DNA of 7,333 nucleotides from Clostridia bacterium (GTDB lineage: Bacteria; Bacillota_A; Clostridia; Oscillospirales; CAG-272), in assembly GCA_017414605.1 (NCBI GenBank), contig JAFQLG010000020.1, positions 1 to 7,333 of the forward strand, given 5' to 3'. How positions within the stretch are numbered: the stretch's first letter is position 1; the number at the start of each line of letters is the position of its first letter. The position numbers and the translations under genes were made by a program. Shown in pieces: positions 1 through 6,485 of this stretch. The notes under the pieces were generated by a model. It worked only from the letters and a program-made list of their open reading frames with translations, was not told the DNA's origin and did not search any database.

Positions 1-1171
1 AAGAGATAACGGCGACGGAACGGTTACCATTGAATATGCCGACACGATGTACTCTACCAAGTGGGGTCACCTCTGGCAGTACGGCAATGAGGAGCTTGGC
101 GTTATCTACTGCCGCACCTTCTCCAAGGGCGATATCGTTTACATCTATGCCCCCTCCGGCGAGCTTTTGTGCGAAACACCCGCCGAGTCCGCATCCGTTC
201 GCGCTGAGCAAGACGACACTTACTCATTCACAGGCGGACCCAAGGGATATTACACCATAACCGCTAAGCGCTATTCCGTAACAGTTTCGGCAGATGCGAT
301 CAACTGGGATGCTCTCAAGGTCCCCGCAGCGACGGACAAGAACTCTACTGAGTATAAGCTTGCAAAGAAAGCAGGCGATGCGGGATACGAGGTTGGAACC
401 AAGCTCTACAACCACATCGTTGTAAAGGCAGGCGAGGCTTATTATGACCTCTCCAACTGGGATACCATTCAGAACGGAAACTACGATGCAAGCCAGAGAA
501 TGACGGTTGATAACCTTACCTGGAACGCTTGTAACTACACCATGGACAACGTTATGGTTCATAACGGACACTCCAGAGGCTTCCTTATCAAGTCCACCGA
601 CGTTACAATTAAGCACTGTACCTTCAGAAACGTATCCTACGCAGGACTTCTCATCAAGCCTGAGTGGGGCTGGGCAGAGAGTACAAACTCCCGCCGCATT
701 CTCATCGAGGATTGCTTGTTTGATAACACCGGATACATGTCTAACGAGCTTACCTACAGAGAGTACGCTTGTATCACCATCTGTAACACAAGTACGATAG
801 CTTCCGAAAAGACACTTCCCTTTGAGGATATCACCATTACAGGCTGTAAGTTCACAAACAACAAGATAGAAACCGCTATCTACATCAACTCCGCAAAGAA
901 TATTACGATAACGAACAACGTATTTGATGATGTTGTTGCCGATCCCGATTATGACAAGATCGACAGAACCGGCAAGAAGATAGAGGTAAACGGTTGCGCA
1001 ATTCTTCTCAAAACCTGTATGAGCGTTGAGATATCCGATAACGAGTACAATTACGCTCACTTCAACGGCGATATCACAAACGTTGTAAGAGGCGAAAATT
1101 ACGCTAACATATTCGGAACCGACGTTACGGGCGAGGACGGCGAAAAGCTTATCCCCGATAACCTCAAATAA
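1..1171 (+). CDS. Right-handed parallel beta-helix protein, GH110-like, C-terminal part (5' end outside window)
   Basis: The frame is open from the left edge (codons start at base 2) and gives 389 residues ending in TAA. The first visible residues, RDNGDG, align with residue 517 of the complete neighbour at 1342-3906, so about 500 N-terminal residues may be missing if the architecture is the same. The C-terminal 220 or so residues are closely similar to that neighbour, with shared segments such as RGFLIK, TIKHCTFRNVSY and GENYANI. Repeated short beta-strand units ending in Asn or Cys (ITITNNVF, VEISDNEY) indicate a parallel beta-helix. The RGFL...PEW.W.ES pattern (Glu codon at 677-679) resembles GH110 alpha-galactosidase-type enzymes from what I recall of that family. 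This copy has roughly 50 more residues than the paralogue in the middle region (about 290-480). The methionine codon at 47 is internal, not the start. Substrate and activity are unknown. Confidence 0.85.
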   Translation, partial: RDNGDGTVTIEYADTMYSTKWGHLWQYGNEELGVIYCRTFSKGDIVYIYAPSGELLCETPAESASVRAEQDDTYSFTGGPKGYYTITAKRYSVTVSADAINWDALKVPAATDKNSTEYKLAKKAGDAGYEVGTKLYNHIVVKAGEAYYDLSNWDTIQNGNYDASQRMTVDNLTWNACNYTMDNVMVHNGHSRGFLIKSTDVTIKHCTFRNVSYAGLLIKPEWGWAESTNSRRILIEDCLFDNTGYMSNELTYREYACITICNTSTIASEKTLPFEDITITGCKFTNNKIETAIYINSAKNITITNNVFDDVVADPDYDKIDRTGKKIEVNGCAILLKTCMSVEISDNEYNYAHFNGDITNVVRGENYANIFGTDVTGEDGEKLIPDNLK

Positions 1172-1191
1172 TTAAATATGTAAAAAACCTT

Positions 1192-1223
1192 GTGCAGTCG
1201 GGCATTTGCCCGACTGCACTTTT
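1192..1223 (+). terminator. Intrinsic terminator after the first beta-helix gene
   Basis: A perfect 12-bp stem (1192-1203 with 1208-1219, GTGCAGTCGGGC and its complement) closes a 4-base loop and is followed by TTTT (1220-1223). It lies 20 bases past the stop codon at 1169-1171. The T-tract is short, but the stem is strong and GC-rich. An A-run at 1182-1187 upstream could give weak function in the other direction. Confidence 0.85.
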
Positions 1224-1244
1224 CGTAGAATTTGCAAAAATGTG

Positions 1245-1273
1245 TTGACACGGTTTTTTTATTGTGATAAAAT
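1245..1273 (+). promoter_or_regulatory. Sigma-A type promoter for the 854-residue beta-helix gene
   Basis: A perfect -35 box TTGACA (1245-1250) is separated by 17 bases from TAAAAT (1268-1273), which is preceded by TGA (1265-1267) as an extended -10. The predicted transcription start is near 1280, giving a leader of about 60 bases. Together with the terminator just upstream, this makes the second beta-helix gene its own transcription unit. Confidence 0.8.
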
Positions 1274-1277
1274 GTCC

Positions 1278-1298
1278 ATAAGGGACAGAATCCCTTAT
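1278..1298. promoter_or_regulatory. Inverted repeat at the predicted transcription start (operator or 5' hairpin)
   Basis: ATAAGGGA (1278-1285) and TCCCTTAT (1291-1298) form a perfect 8-bp inverted repeat around CAGAA. It sits at the predicted +1 of the 1245-1273 promoter, so it could be a repressor-binding site or a hairpin that protects the 5' end of the mRNA. A smaller GCGA/TCGC hairpin follows at 1306-1317. The ribosome binding site at 1331-1337 stays free. The function is inferred from position alone. Confidence 0.4.
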
Positions 1299-1341
1299 TT
1301 TATAAGCGATTCTTCGCATATTATTCACGCGGAGGTGTGAT

Positions 1342-3906
1342 ATGAGTATTAAGCTTGAATGCGGCAAGATATACGATCTTGCAGGTCAGGATCTTTGCGG
1401 CAAGGATGTGGTGGTCGTTCGCGACAACGTGGTTATTAAAAATCTTTCGTGCAGCGAAATTGTGGTTGAGGCAGACAACGTCGTGCTGGACGGCTGCCGC
1501 GCAGACGCTATCTTTGTGCGCGGCTGTTCCAATGCTCTGGTGGCAAAAAGCCGCGCAGATGAAATAGTTATAGAGGGCTGCTTTAACTGCTCCGTAATCC
1601 TCAATGAGGCGAATTCAATGTCCTGCTCGGACAGCGTAAGCCTTTACGTTATCGACAACTCGGTCAGCGAAAATCTTTCCATTAATAATAATGATTACGT
1701 GATCGCGGACGGAAATGCCTTCTCTTGTCTTTCGGCAAAGGATAACACAAACACAAACGGCGGCACTCTTACCGACGTGGACGCTCGCGTAAAGCACGGA
1801 GCAAACGAGGCTATCCTTCCCCACACCAACAAGGAGCTTTTCGTTGGAATGCCGCGCAGATGTGACGTTGCCAACAGCGGTCTTTCTGTGCGCGACTATA
1901 TAAACGAGTGCGCAAAAGCGCAGGATAGCGTTATCATTCCTCCCGGTGCGTATAAAACCTCTATTTGCGGCGTTCTTCTCAACAAGGCGTTTTCGGGCAA
2001 GACGCTCTACGCGTACGGCGCTTACGTTGAGCTTGATACCGAATTTAAAAATTATCCCGGCGCTATGCTCAAGGTGGGCGACGCCGAGGACGTCAACGTT
2101 TACGGAATCACTATCGGCTATGCTCTCCCCTCGTCAGGTCAAGTCAGAGTCGTGGACAAGCATCTTGACGGCGACAGATGTCTGCTCACTCTTATCAACG
2201 ATGCCGGCTACGGAGACGGCTTTACTTATACCGACACCGACAAATACCACACCTTCTGGCCCGAGACCTTCCTTTATGACGAGCAAACGGGAGAATACAG
2301 CTATCGCGTTGCGGAAAACCCCAACGGAAGCCATAGAATAACGAGAAACCTCGACGAAAACGGCAACTACGACGGCACTATGACCATGGAAATACTCGAC
2401 CGCGGCACGGCACACTATACCGAGTGCAAGCCCGCGCGCGACGTTTGGGACAGAATAACCAAGAACACCGTCATGACCTGCCGTCTTACAACACCATGCA
2501 GAGCCTCCTTCTTCGTAGAAAACTCCAAGAACGTTTTGTTGCGCGACTGCGTTTTGTACGGATACACCGCCGCTATGTCAGTCTTGGCTCACGGCACGTG
2601 TGAAAACGTTCACTTCTTAAGATACAACGACACCAACCATTCCGCGTCAGTTATTGACAAGGAAACGTATGACAAGTACCGCGCATACGAGCAAAAATAC
2701 GGTGTTGATTTTGAGCTTTATCAGGACGAGCACGGTCTTTACCGCGGCGCGCCCTCGCGTTCCTCCAGCGTTGACGCCTTCCATATCAACACCTGCCTTG
2801 AGGGTGTGCGTATAACCTCCTCATTGCTTGAATCCATGGTTGACGACGGCTGTAATCAGCACGCGGCAAGCTCTCGCCTGCACGGATACCGCGACAACGG
2901 AGACGGAACGACCACGCTCATCTACAAGCCGCTCGTAGCACACGCAAACTGGACCTCGGGCAAATCAAGAGAGGGCGAGGACAATCTTCCCTCCTCCTCT
3001 TGTATGGATTTCAAGGCAGGACATAAGATCTACGTTTACAATCCTTACGGCAGAGCCGTTTGCGAGACCGAGGTGCTCAGTGACGCAGTTGAGGGCGACA
3101 GCGTTGATATTGACCTCACCTACGACGGACTTCACAAGCATATCGTTCGTCCCACGCACGAGGTCACGGTTCGTACCGCGGACGTTGATTTTGAGGCTCT
3201 CACAGACTATAAGACGGGACTTCCCTTTGATCTTTCCGACAACCGCCGCGAGCTTGACAACCGAATTTGCGTTGACAACCTGAGCTTCAACTGCACAGGC
3301 TACACCATAGATAACGTTATGGTGCGCAACGGTCACACCAGAGGCTTCCTTATCAAGGTCTCCGATGCGACTATAAAGCACTGCACCTTCAGAAACGTTT
3401 CTTATTCAGGTCTTTTGCTCCGTCCCGAATGGGCTTGGGGCGAAAGCTCGGTTGCGCGCCGCATCATGATAGAAAAATGTCTGTTTGACCGCACAGGCTC
3501 CATCTATCAGGGCTTTGCCGACAAGAATCAGGCATGCATCCGAATTCAAAGCACAAGCGACAAGGTTTCCGAGGATACCCTGCCCATCGACAAGATAACC
3601 GTTAAGGGCTGCAAGTTCACAAACAACGAGCAAAGATATGCTATATGGGTAAATTCGGCAAAGAACGTTACAATAAAGAATAACGTTTTCGATCCCGTTA
3701 TAACCGACGTTCTTCCCGATGTCAAGGGTACGGCAGTCTTACTTGAAACCTGCATGAACGTTGAGATCTCGGATAACACCTACAATTACGCTCACTACAA
3801 AGGCGATATCAAAAACGTAATAAAGGGCGAAAACTATGCGAATATCCACGGCAGCGACGTGACCGATGCGGAGGGCAACAAGCTTTTCCCCGATAATGTA
3901 AAATAA
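1342..3906 (+). CDS. Large right-handed parallel beta-helix protein, GH110-like, no signal peptide
   Basis: An 854-residue protein starting at an ATG 6 bases after GGAGG (1331-1335). An in-frame stop at 1303-1305 rules out a longer N-terminus. Residues 1-130 form a Cys-rich repeat region of short strands (NVVIKNLSC, NVVLDGC, IFVRGC, IVIEGC), likely a small beta-solenoid. Residues 180-260 resemble the entry of pectin-lyase-fold enzymes (VIIPPGAY). Residues 478-507 carry VDAFH...MVDDGCNQH, and residues 668-702 carry RGFL...PEWAWGES; both resemble conserved stretches of GH110 alpha-1,3-galactosidases as I recall them. Asp478, Asp501, Asp502 and Glu701 are candidate active-site residues. No signal peptide, transmembrane segment or anchor is visible, so the protein should be cytoplasmic or exported by an unusual route. 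It is a paralogue of the gene ending at 1171, with its own promoter and terminator. The fold is well supported; glycosidase activity is inference. Confidence 0.85.
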   Translation: MSIKLECGKIYDLAGQDLCGKDVVVVRDNVVIKNLSCSEIVVEADNVVLDGCRADAIFVRGCSNALVAKSRADEIVIEGCFNCSVILNEANSMSCSDSVSLYVIDNSVSENLSINNNDYVIADGNAFSCLSAKDNTNTNGGTLTDVDARVKHGANEAILPHTNKELFVGMPRRCDVANSGLSVRDYINECAKAQDSVIIPPGAYKTSICGVLLNKAFSGKTLYAYGAYVELDTEFKNYPGAMLKVGDAEDVNVYGITIGYALPSSGQVRVVDKHLDGDRCLLTLINDAGYGDGFTYTDTDKYHTFWPETFLYDEQTGEYSYRVAENPNGSHRITRNLDENGNYDGTMTMEILDRGTAHYTECKPARDVWDRITKNTVMTCRLTTPCRASFFVENSKNVLLRDCVLYGYTAAMSVLAHGTCENVHFLRYNDTNHSASVIDKETYDKYRAYEQKYGVDFELYQDEHGLYRGAPSRSSSVDAFHINTCLEGVRITSSLLESMVDDGCNQHAASSRLHGYRDNGDGTTTLIYKPLVAHANWTSGKSREGEDNLPSSSCMDFKAGHKIYVYNPYGRAVCETEVLSDAVEGDSVDIDLTYDGLHKHIVRPTHEVTVRTADVDFEALTDYKTGLPFDLSDNRRELDNRICVDNLSFNCTGYTIDNVMVRNGHTRGFLIKVSDATIKHCTFRNVSYSGLLLRPEWAWGESSVARRIMIEKCLFDRTGSIYQGFADKNQACIRIQSTSDKVSEDTLPIDKITVKGCKFTNNEQRYAIWVNSAKNVTIKNNVFDPVITDVLPDVKGTAVLLETCMNVEISDNTYNYAHYKGDIKNVIKGENYANIHGSDVTDAEGNKLFPDNVK

Positions 3907-3920
3907 AATACAACAAATAA

Positions 3921-3950
3921 AAAACACACTCTCGAACGAGAGTGTGTTTT
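3921..3950. terminator. Bidirectional intrinsic terminator between convergent genes
   Basis: AAAACACACTCTC (3921-3933) pairs perfectly with GAGAGTGTGTTTT (3938-3950) around GAAC. T-rich sequence follows on the plus strand (TTTTTGTTTTTC), and a T-run follows the stem on the minus strand. It lies 14 bases after the beta-helix stop and 12 bases after the pfkA stop on the other strand, so one hairpin can end both convergent transcripts. Confidence 0.9.
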
Positions 3951-3962
3951 TGTTTTTCATTA

Positions 3963-5039
3963 TTACTTTGCAAGGTCGAAAGAAAGCTTGTAGAGGCTCT
4001 CCATTCTTGCCTGGCGGTATGCGCAAGCCGACTTCATATGAGCTATATCGTCCGCGCCGAAGATGTCAAGGTCGCCGTCCTTAAGCTTGTTCTTATACAT
4101 GCGGTCAAGAATGAGCGCGTAATTGATATCAACAGCCGAGCTCTTACCGTTCTTTATACACATAACAAGGTTGCTTCTGCCCTCCAAAAGATAGCTGACC
4201 GCATCTGCGCCCATCTGCGTTGCGTGCAAACGGTCACGAAGTGTGGGCGAGCCGCCGCGAACTATGTGGCCAAGGCGGGCAAACTTGGTTTCAATACCCG
4301 TTTGCGCCTCAAGATTCTTGGCAAAGATCTCGCTGTATTTTTCCTCTCCCTCAAGAGAAATACCCTCAGCAAAAACGCCGATCATTCCGCGCTTGCCATG
4401 CTCTCTTGCCTGTCTGAAATGCTCTATTGCGCGAGCCTCGTCAAACTTGACCTCGGGGATAGCTATAGCAACCGCACCTGCCGCGATTCCTGCATAAAGC
4501 GCGATCATTCCGCAGCTGCGACCCATTACCTCAATTATGTTGCATCTCGCATGCGACTCGCAGGTCTCGCGGAGCGCGCCCACCATGTTTACAACGGTGT
4601 TCATAGCCGTATCAAAGCCTATGGTGTACTCGGTTGCGGTTATATCGTTATCTATCGTACAAGGAATTCCAACGGTGGGAATGCCGTGGTTGGTAAGGTC
4701 TGTTGTTCCGCGGAACGTACCGTCACCGCCCAGCGCCACGATAGCGTCTATCTGATTTTCCTCGCAGGTCTTTATAGCCTTTGCCATTCCCTCAGGAGTT
4801 TTGAACTCGGGGCAGCGGGATGAATAAAGCATAGTTCCGCCCGTTGTGATTATATTAGATACCGCGCGGTTGTCAAGGGGGCGGAGATTTCCGTTTATAA
4901 GTCCGCTATATCCCTCCTGAATTCCAACTACCTCAATACCCTCGTTAATTGCCTTTCTGGCAACGGCTCTGATCGCCGCATTCATTCCGGGTGCGTCACC
5001 GCCCGAGGTAAGTATGCCTATCTTTCTGAATTTTGCCAT
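3963..5039 (-). CDS. pfkA: ATP-dependent 6-phosphofructokinase
   Basis: A cytoplasmic glycolytic enzyme converting fructose 6-phosphate plus ATP to fructose 1,6-bisphosphate. It has 358 residues, against about 320 in E. coli; most of the excess is a C-terminal extension after about residue 325. Visible motifs are the nucleotide loop TSGGDAPGMNA (11-21), GGDGTFRG (104-111), where Gly107 is the residue that favours ATP over pyrophosphate, the catalytic PCTIDND (126-132, with Asp130 as the expected base), EVMGR (170-174) and GHIVRGGSP (257-265). The Cys in PCTIDND is a form I associate with clostridial enzymes. By hand alignment, several E. coli effector-site residues are changed (Arg54 to Asn57, Glu187 to Val190, Lys211 to His214), while Arg21, Arg25, Arg154 and Lys213 are kept. 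The start follows AAAAGAGG (5055-5048) by 8 bases. The gene is monocistronic, divergent from the radical SAM gene and convergent with the beta-helix gene. Confidence 0.97.
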   Translation of the reverse strand: MAKFRKIGILTSGGDAPGMNAAIRAVARKAINEGIEVVGIQEGYSGLINGNLRPLDNRAVSNIITTGGTMLYSSRCPEFKTPEGMAKAIKTCEENQIDAIVALGGDGTFRGTTDLTNHGIPTVGIPCTIDNDITATEYTIGFDTAMNTVVNMVGALRETCESHARCNIIEVMGRSCGMIALYAGIAAGAVAIAIPEVKFDEARAIEHFRQAREHGKRGMIGVFAEGISLEGEEKYSEIFAKNLEAQTGIETKFARLGHIVRGGSPTLRDRLHATQMGADAVSYLLEGRSNLVMCIKNGKSSAVDINYALILDRMYKNKLKDGDLDIFGADDIAHMKSACAYRQARMESLYKLSFDLAK

Positions 5040-5108
5040 TTTGAAAACCTCTTTTCATTCTATGCTAAAAGCGCTTACTTATTTATAGCACATTTTTATC
5101 TATTGTAT

Positions 5109-5137
5109 ATTTTAATACATTTTTTAGTTAAAATCAA
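5109..5137 (-). promoter_or_regulatory. Probable pfkA promoter
   Basis: Reading the minus strand, TTGATT (5137-5132) is 17 bases upstream of TAAAAT (5114-5109), placing the transcription start near 5102 and leaving a leader of about 60 bases. The leader contains a palindrome AAGCGCTT (5069-5076). Its surroundings resemble a catabolite-responsive element in the core but miss three consensus positions, so that reading is weak. Confidence 0.6.
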
Positions 5138-5189
5138 TAGCAAAATAAAAATATTATTGACAAAATTGTCCTTTTGTCCCTCTTTTTTT

Positions 5190-5202
5190 TGAAACGGTTG
5201 CA
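5190..5202. promoter_or_regulatory. Palindromic operator-like site overlapping the pflX-type gene's -35 box
   Basis: TGAAACGGTTGCA has the symmetric form TGnAAC-n-GTTnCA, an odd-length palindrome reminiscent of LacI-family operators. It overlaps the -35 hexamer at 5198-5203, where a bound protein would block polymerase. A second small inverted repeat, GACAA-AA-TTGTC (5159-5170), lies between the two divergent promoters. No regulator gene is visible in the window. Confidence 0.35.
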
Positions 5203-5226
5203 CAAAACGAAAAAATGCGGTATAAT
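5198..5226 (+). promoter_or_regulatory. Sigma-A type promoter for the PflX-type radical SAM gene
   Basis: TTGCAC (5198-5203), a 17-base spacer and a perfect TATAAT (5221-5226) place the transcription start near 5233. This is downstream of the ATG at 5215, so that upstream in-frame ATG cannot be the translation start of this transcript. Confidence 0.85.
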
Positions 5227-5245
5227 TATAATATCAAAAAAAGAA

Positions 5246-5252
5246 AGAGAGG
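5246..5252 (+). promoter_or_regulatory. Ribosome binding site that fixes the start at 5260
   Basis: AGAGAGG lies 7 bases before the ATG at 5260. An ATG at 5253 directly abuts the site and is out of frame with the radical SAM protein. The in-frame ATG at 5215 lies upstream of the predicted transcription start. Confidence 0.75.
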
Positions 5253-5259
5253 ATGCGAT

Positions 5260-6177
5260 ATGGGCGCTTGCTATCAATGCCCCCGAGAATGCGGAGTTGA
5301 CCGCGAGAGCGCGGTTGGATTTTGCCGCGTGGGAGAGCAATTTATGGTTGCAAAAACTATGCTGCACCGCTGGGAAGAGCCCTGTATATCGGGCATGGGC
5401 GGCGCGGGTACTGTCTTTTTCTCCGGCTGTAATCTGCGTTGCGTTTACTGTCAGAATTGCGACATCAGCCGCGGAGAGCGCGGCAGGGCTATGACGGACT
5501 CCGAGCTTGAGCGCGAGATATTCTCTCTTATTGAGCAGGGCGCGAACTGTATCGAGTTCGTCACTCCTACTCATTATACCGAAAGGCTTGCCGCCCTGCT
5601 CCAAAGGATCAAGCATAAAATACCCGTTCCAATAGTCTGGAACAGCGGCGGATACGAAAAGGTGGAGAGCCTGCGCCTGCTTGAAGGACTTGTGGACATA
5701 TATTTGCCCGATTTTAAGTATTTTTCATCGGAGATCGCAAAAAATTACTCTGCCGCGCCCGATTATTGCGACGTGGCAATGCTCGCTCTCAAGGAAATGG
5801 TACGGCAGGTCGGAAAGCCCACGTTTTCGGGTGGCAATTCCCCACAAGGCTCAAATATGCTCAAAAAAGGAGTTATCGTGCGCCACTTGGCGCTTCCCTC
5901 ACATCGCGAGGACTCGGCTGCCGTTTTGCGTCTTCTAGCCATTGAGATAGGTGTGGAAAACCTGCTTTTGAGCCTTATGAGCCAATACACGCCCGATTTT
6001 CATAAAAACATGCACAAATTGGGTAAAATTCCCCACTTATATTCCCCACTTTGCCGCAAATTAACGACTTTTGAGTACAATTACGTGACACAAATCGCAA
6101 TAGGCCTCGGGTTTAACGGCTATTTTCAGGACAAAAGCTCGGCAACGAGCAGCTTTACGCCGGATTTTACAAAATAG
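5260..6177 (+). CDS. Radical SAM protein, PflX type (pyruvate formate-lyase activase homologue)
   Basis: A 305-residue protein with the radical SAM cluster motif CNLRCVYC (Cys57, Cys61, Cys64), which binds a 4Fe-4S cluster and cleaves S-adenosylmethionine. The N-terminus has four more cysteines (Cys4, Cys7, Cys11, Cys22) in a CxxCPRxCGVxR...GFC pattern typical of the PflX group (COG1313 as I recall it), probably a second metal site. Further family landmarks are GGAGTVFFSGC (47-57), WNSGGY (127-132), LPDFKY (149-154), VRHLALP (207-213), MSQYTP (240-245) and a GFNGYFQ C-terminal segment (284-290). The group's substrate is not established; the pyruvate formate-lyase name comes from homology only. 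No pyruvate formate-lyase or other glycyl-radical enzyme gene lies nearby, so context does not suggest a partner. It has its own promoter and terminator. AmrS-type radical SAM proteins are related, but the N-terminal Cys pattern favours PflX. Confidence 0.88.
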   Translation: MGACYQCPRECGVDRESAVGFCRVGEQFMVAKTMLHRWEEPCISGMGGAGTVFFSGCNLRCVYCQNCDISRGERGRAMTDSELEREIFSLIEQGANCIEFVTPTHYTERLAALLQRIKHKIPVPIVWNSGGYEKVESLRLLEGLVDIYLPDFKYFSSEIAKNYSAAPDYCDVAMLALKEMVRQVGKPTFSGGNSPQGSNMLKKGVIVRHLALPSHREDSAAVLRLLAIEIGVENLLLSLMSQYTPDFHKNMHKLGKIPHLYSPLCRKLTTFEYNYVTQIAIGLGFNGYFQDKSSATSSFTPDFTK

Positions 6178-6196
6178 TAGCCGCCAAAATATTATA

Positions 6197-6243
6197 TCGG
6201 ATATATCATTTTGGGATTTTCCCCATTGATATATCCGATTTTT
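6197..6243 (+). terminator. Intrinsic terminator after the PflX-type gene
   Basis: A perfect 12-bp stem TCGGATATATCA (6197-6208) with TGATATATCCGA (6227-6238) is followed by TTTTT (6239-6243). The loop can fold further through TGGG/CCCA (6212-6215 with 6222-6225). It begins 19 bases after the stop codon at 6175-6177. Confidence 0.85.
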
Positions 6244-6253
6244 CCATTTTTAC

Positions 6254-6282
6254 TTTACAAACCGAAATAATGGTGATATAAT
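6254..6282 (+). promoter_or_regulatory. Strong extended -10 promoter for the structured RNA / lipoprotein leader
   Basis: TTTACA (6254-6259), a 17-base spacer and TGATATAAT (6274-6282) give a near-consensus extended -10 promoter. The predicted start is near G6289, exactly the first base of the long inverted repeat. It lies just after the previous gene's terminator, so it begins a new transcription unit. Confidence 0.85.
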
Positions 6283-6288
6283 GGAAGA

Positions 6289-6461
6289 GCCAAACAAAAT
6301 TGTATATTGTATAGTATAAGACGAACTATTTTTTTGCAAAGGGCGTATTATACCCTTTTTGCGTTACTTACATTCCACTTTGAATTTGATAAAATGCAAA
6401 TTCCATGGGTGGAGTGTACTGACATAATTTGTTCGTGCTTATCTATACAATTTTGTTTGGC
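6289..6461 (+). ncRNA. Structured RNA with paired ends: free small RNA or leader of the lipoprotein gene
   Basis: No coding frame is apparent here. GCCAAACAAAATTGTATA (6289-6306) is perfectly complementary to 6444-6461 (18 bp), so the RNA ends pair. A second helix, 6316-6326 with 6431-6442, adds 11 bp with one bulged G (6437). The rod then opens into an asymmetric bubble. Its long 5' side holds a small hairpin (AAAGGG 6338-6343 with CCCTTT 6353-6358). Above it is an apical arm: 6369-6378 with 6409-6418 (10 bp, one G-U), an internal loop, and GAATTTG (6382-6388) with CAAATTC (6397-6403) around an 8-base loop. The promoter places +1 at the first base of the closing stem, and a terminator follows at 6486. 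The closing stem, central bubble and apical arm recall 6S RNA, but I see no 6S sequence signature that I can vouch for. No riboswitch or T-box consensus was recognised. A small non-coding transposable element is a less likely alternative. Confidence 0.6.
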
Positions 6462-6485
6462 GACAAATCGGAGTTTGCGTTTTTA

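Noticed and set aside
224..1060. Long open frame of 278 codons on the minus strand
   Set aside because: It is antisense to the beta-helix gene, whose frame is conserved in the paralogue at 1342-3906. The minus-strand protein has no recognisable family.
3942..4823. Open frame of 293 codons on the plus strand
   Set aside because: It lies opposite pfkA, which has unmistakable family motifs, and it runs through the terminator hairpin.
5066..5079. Catabolite-responsive element in the pfkA leader
   Set aside because: Only the AAGCGCTT core fits; the outer TG and CA positions are not met, so it is noted only as a palindrome.
5157..5162. TTGACA as an additional plus-strand -35 box
   Set aside because: No -10 hexamer lies 16-18 bases downstream; the sequence there is a C/T-rich run.
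5215..5259. Earlier in-frame ATG for the radical SAM protein
   Set aside because: The -10 box (5221-5226) lies inside this stretch and the predicted transcript starts near 5233. The ATG at 5260 has a good ribosome binding site and matches the family's N-terminus.
5134..5616. Open frame of 160 codons on the minus strand
   Set aside because: It overlaps the divergent promoter region and the start of the radical SAM gene in antisense, and shows no recognisable motif.
6404..6418. T-box-like motif (GGGTGGAGTG)
   Set aside because: It recalls the T-box antiterminator but lacks the ACCGCG part, it is paired within the apical arm, and the downstream gene has no link to amino-acid or tRNA functions.
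6289..6461. Miniature inverted-repeat transposable element
   Set aside because: The 18-bp terminal repeats would fit, but there is no convincing target-site duplication (only a GA on both sides). The exact match of the repeat start with the predicted +1 and the following terminator favour an RNA. Kept as an alternative because genome copy number cannot be checked here.
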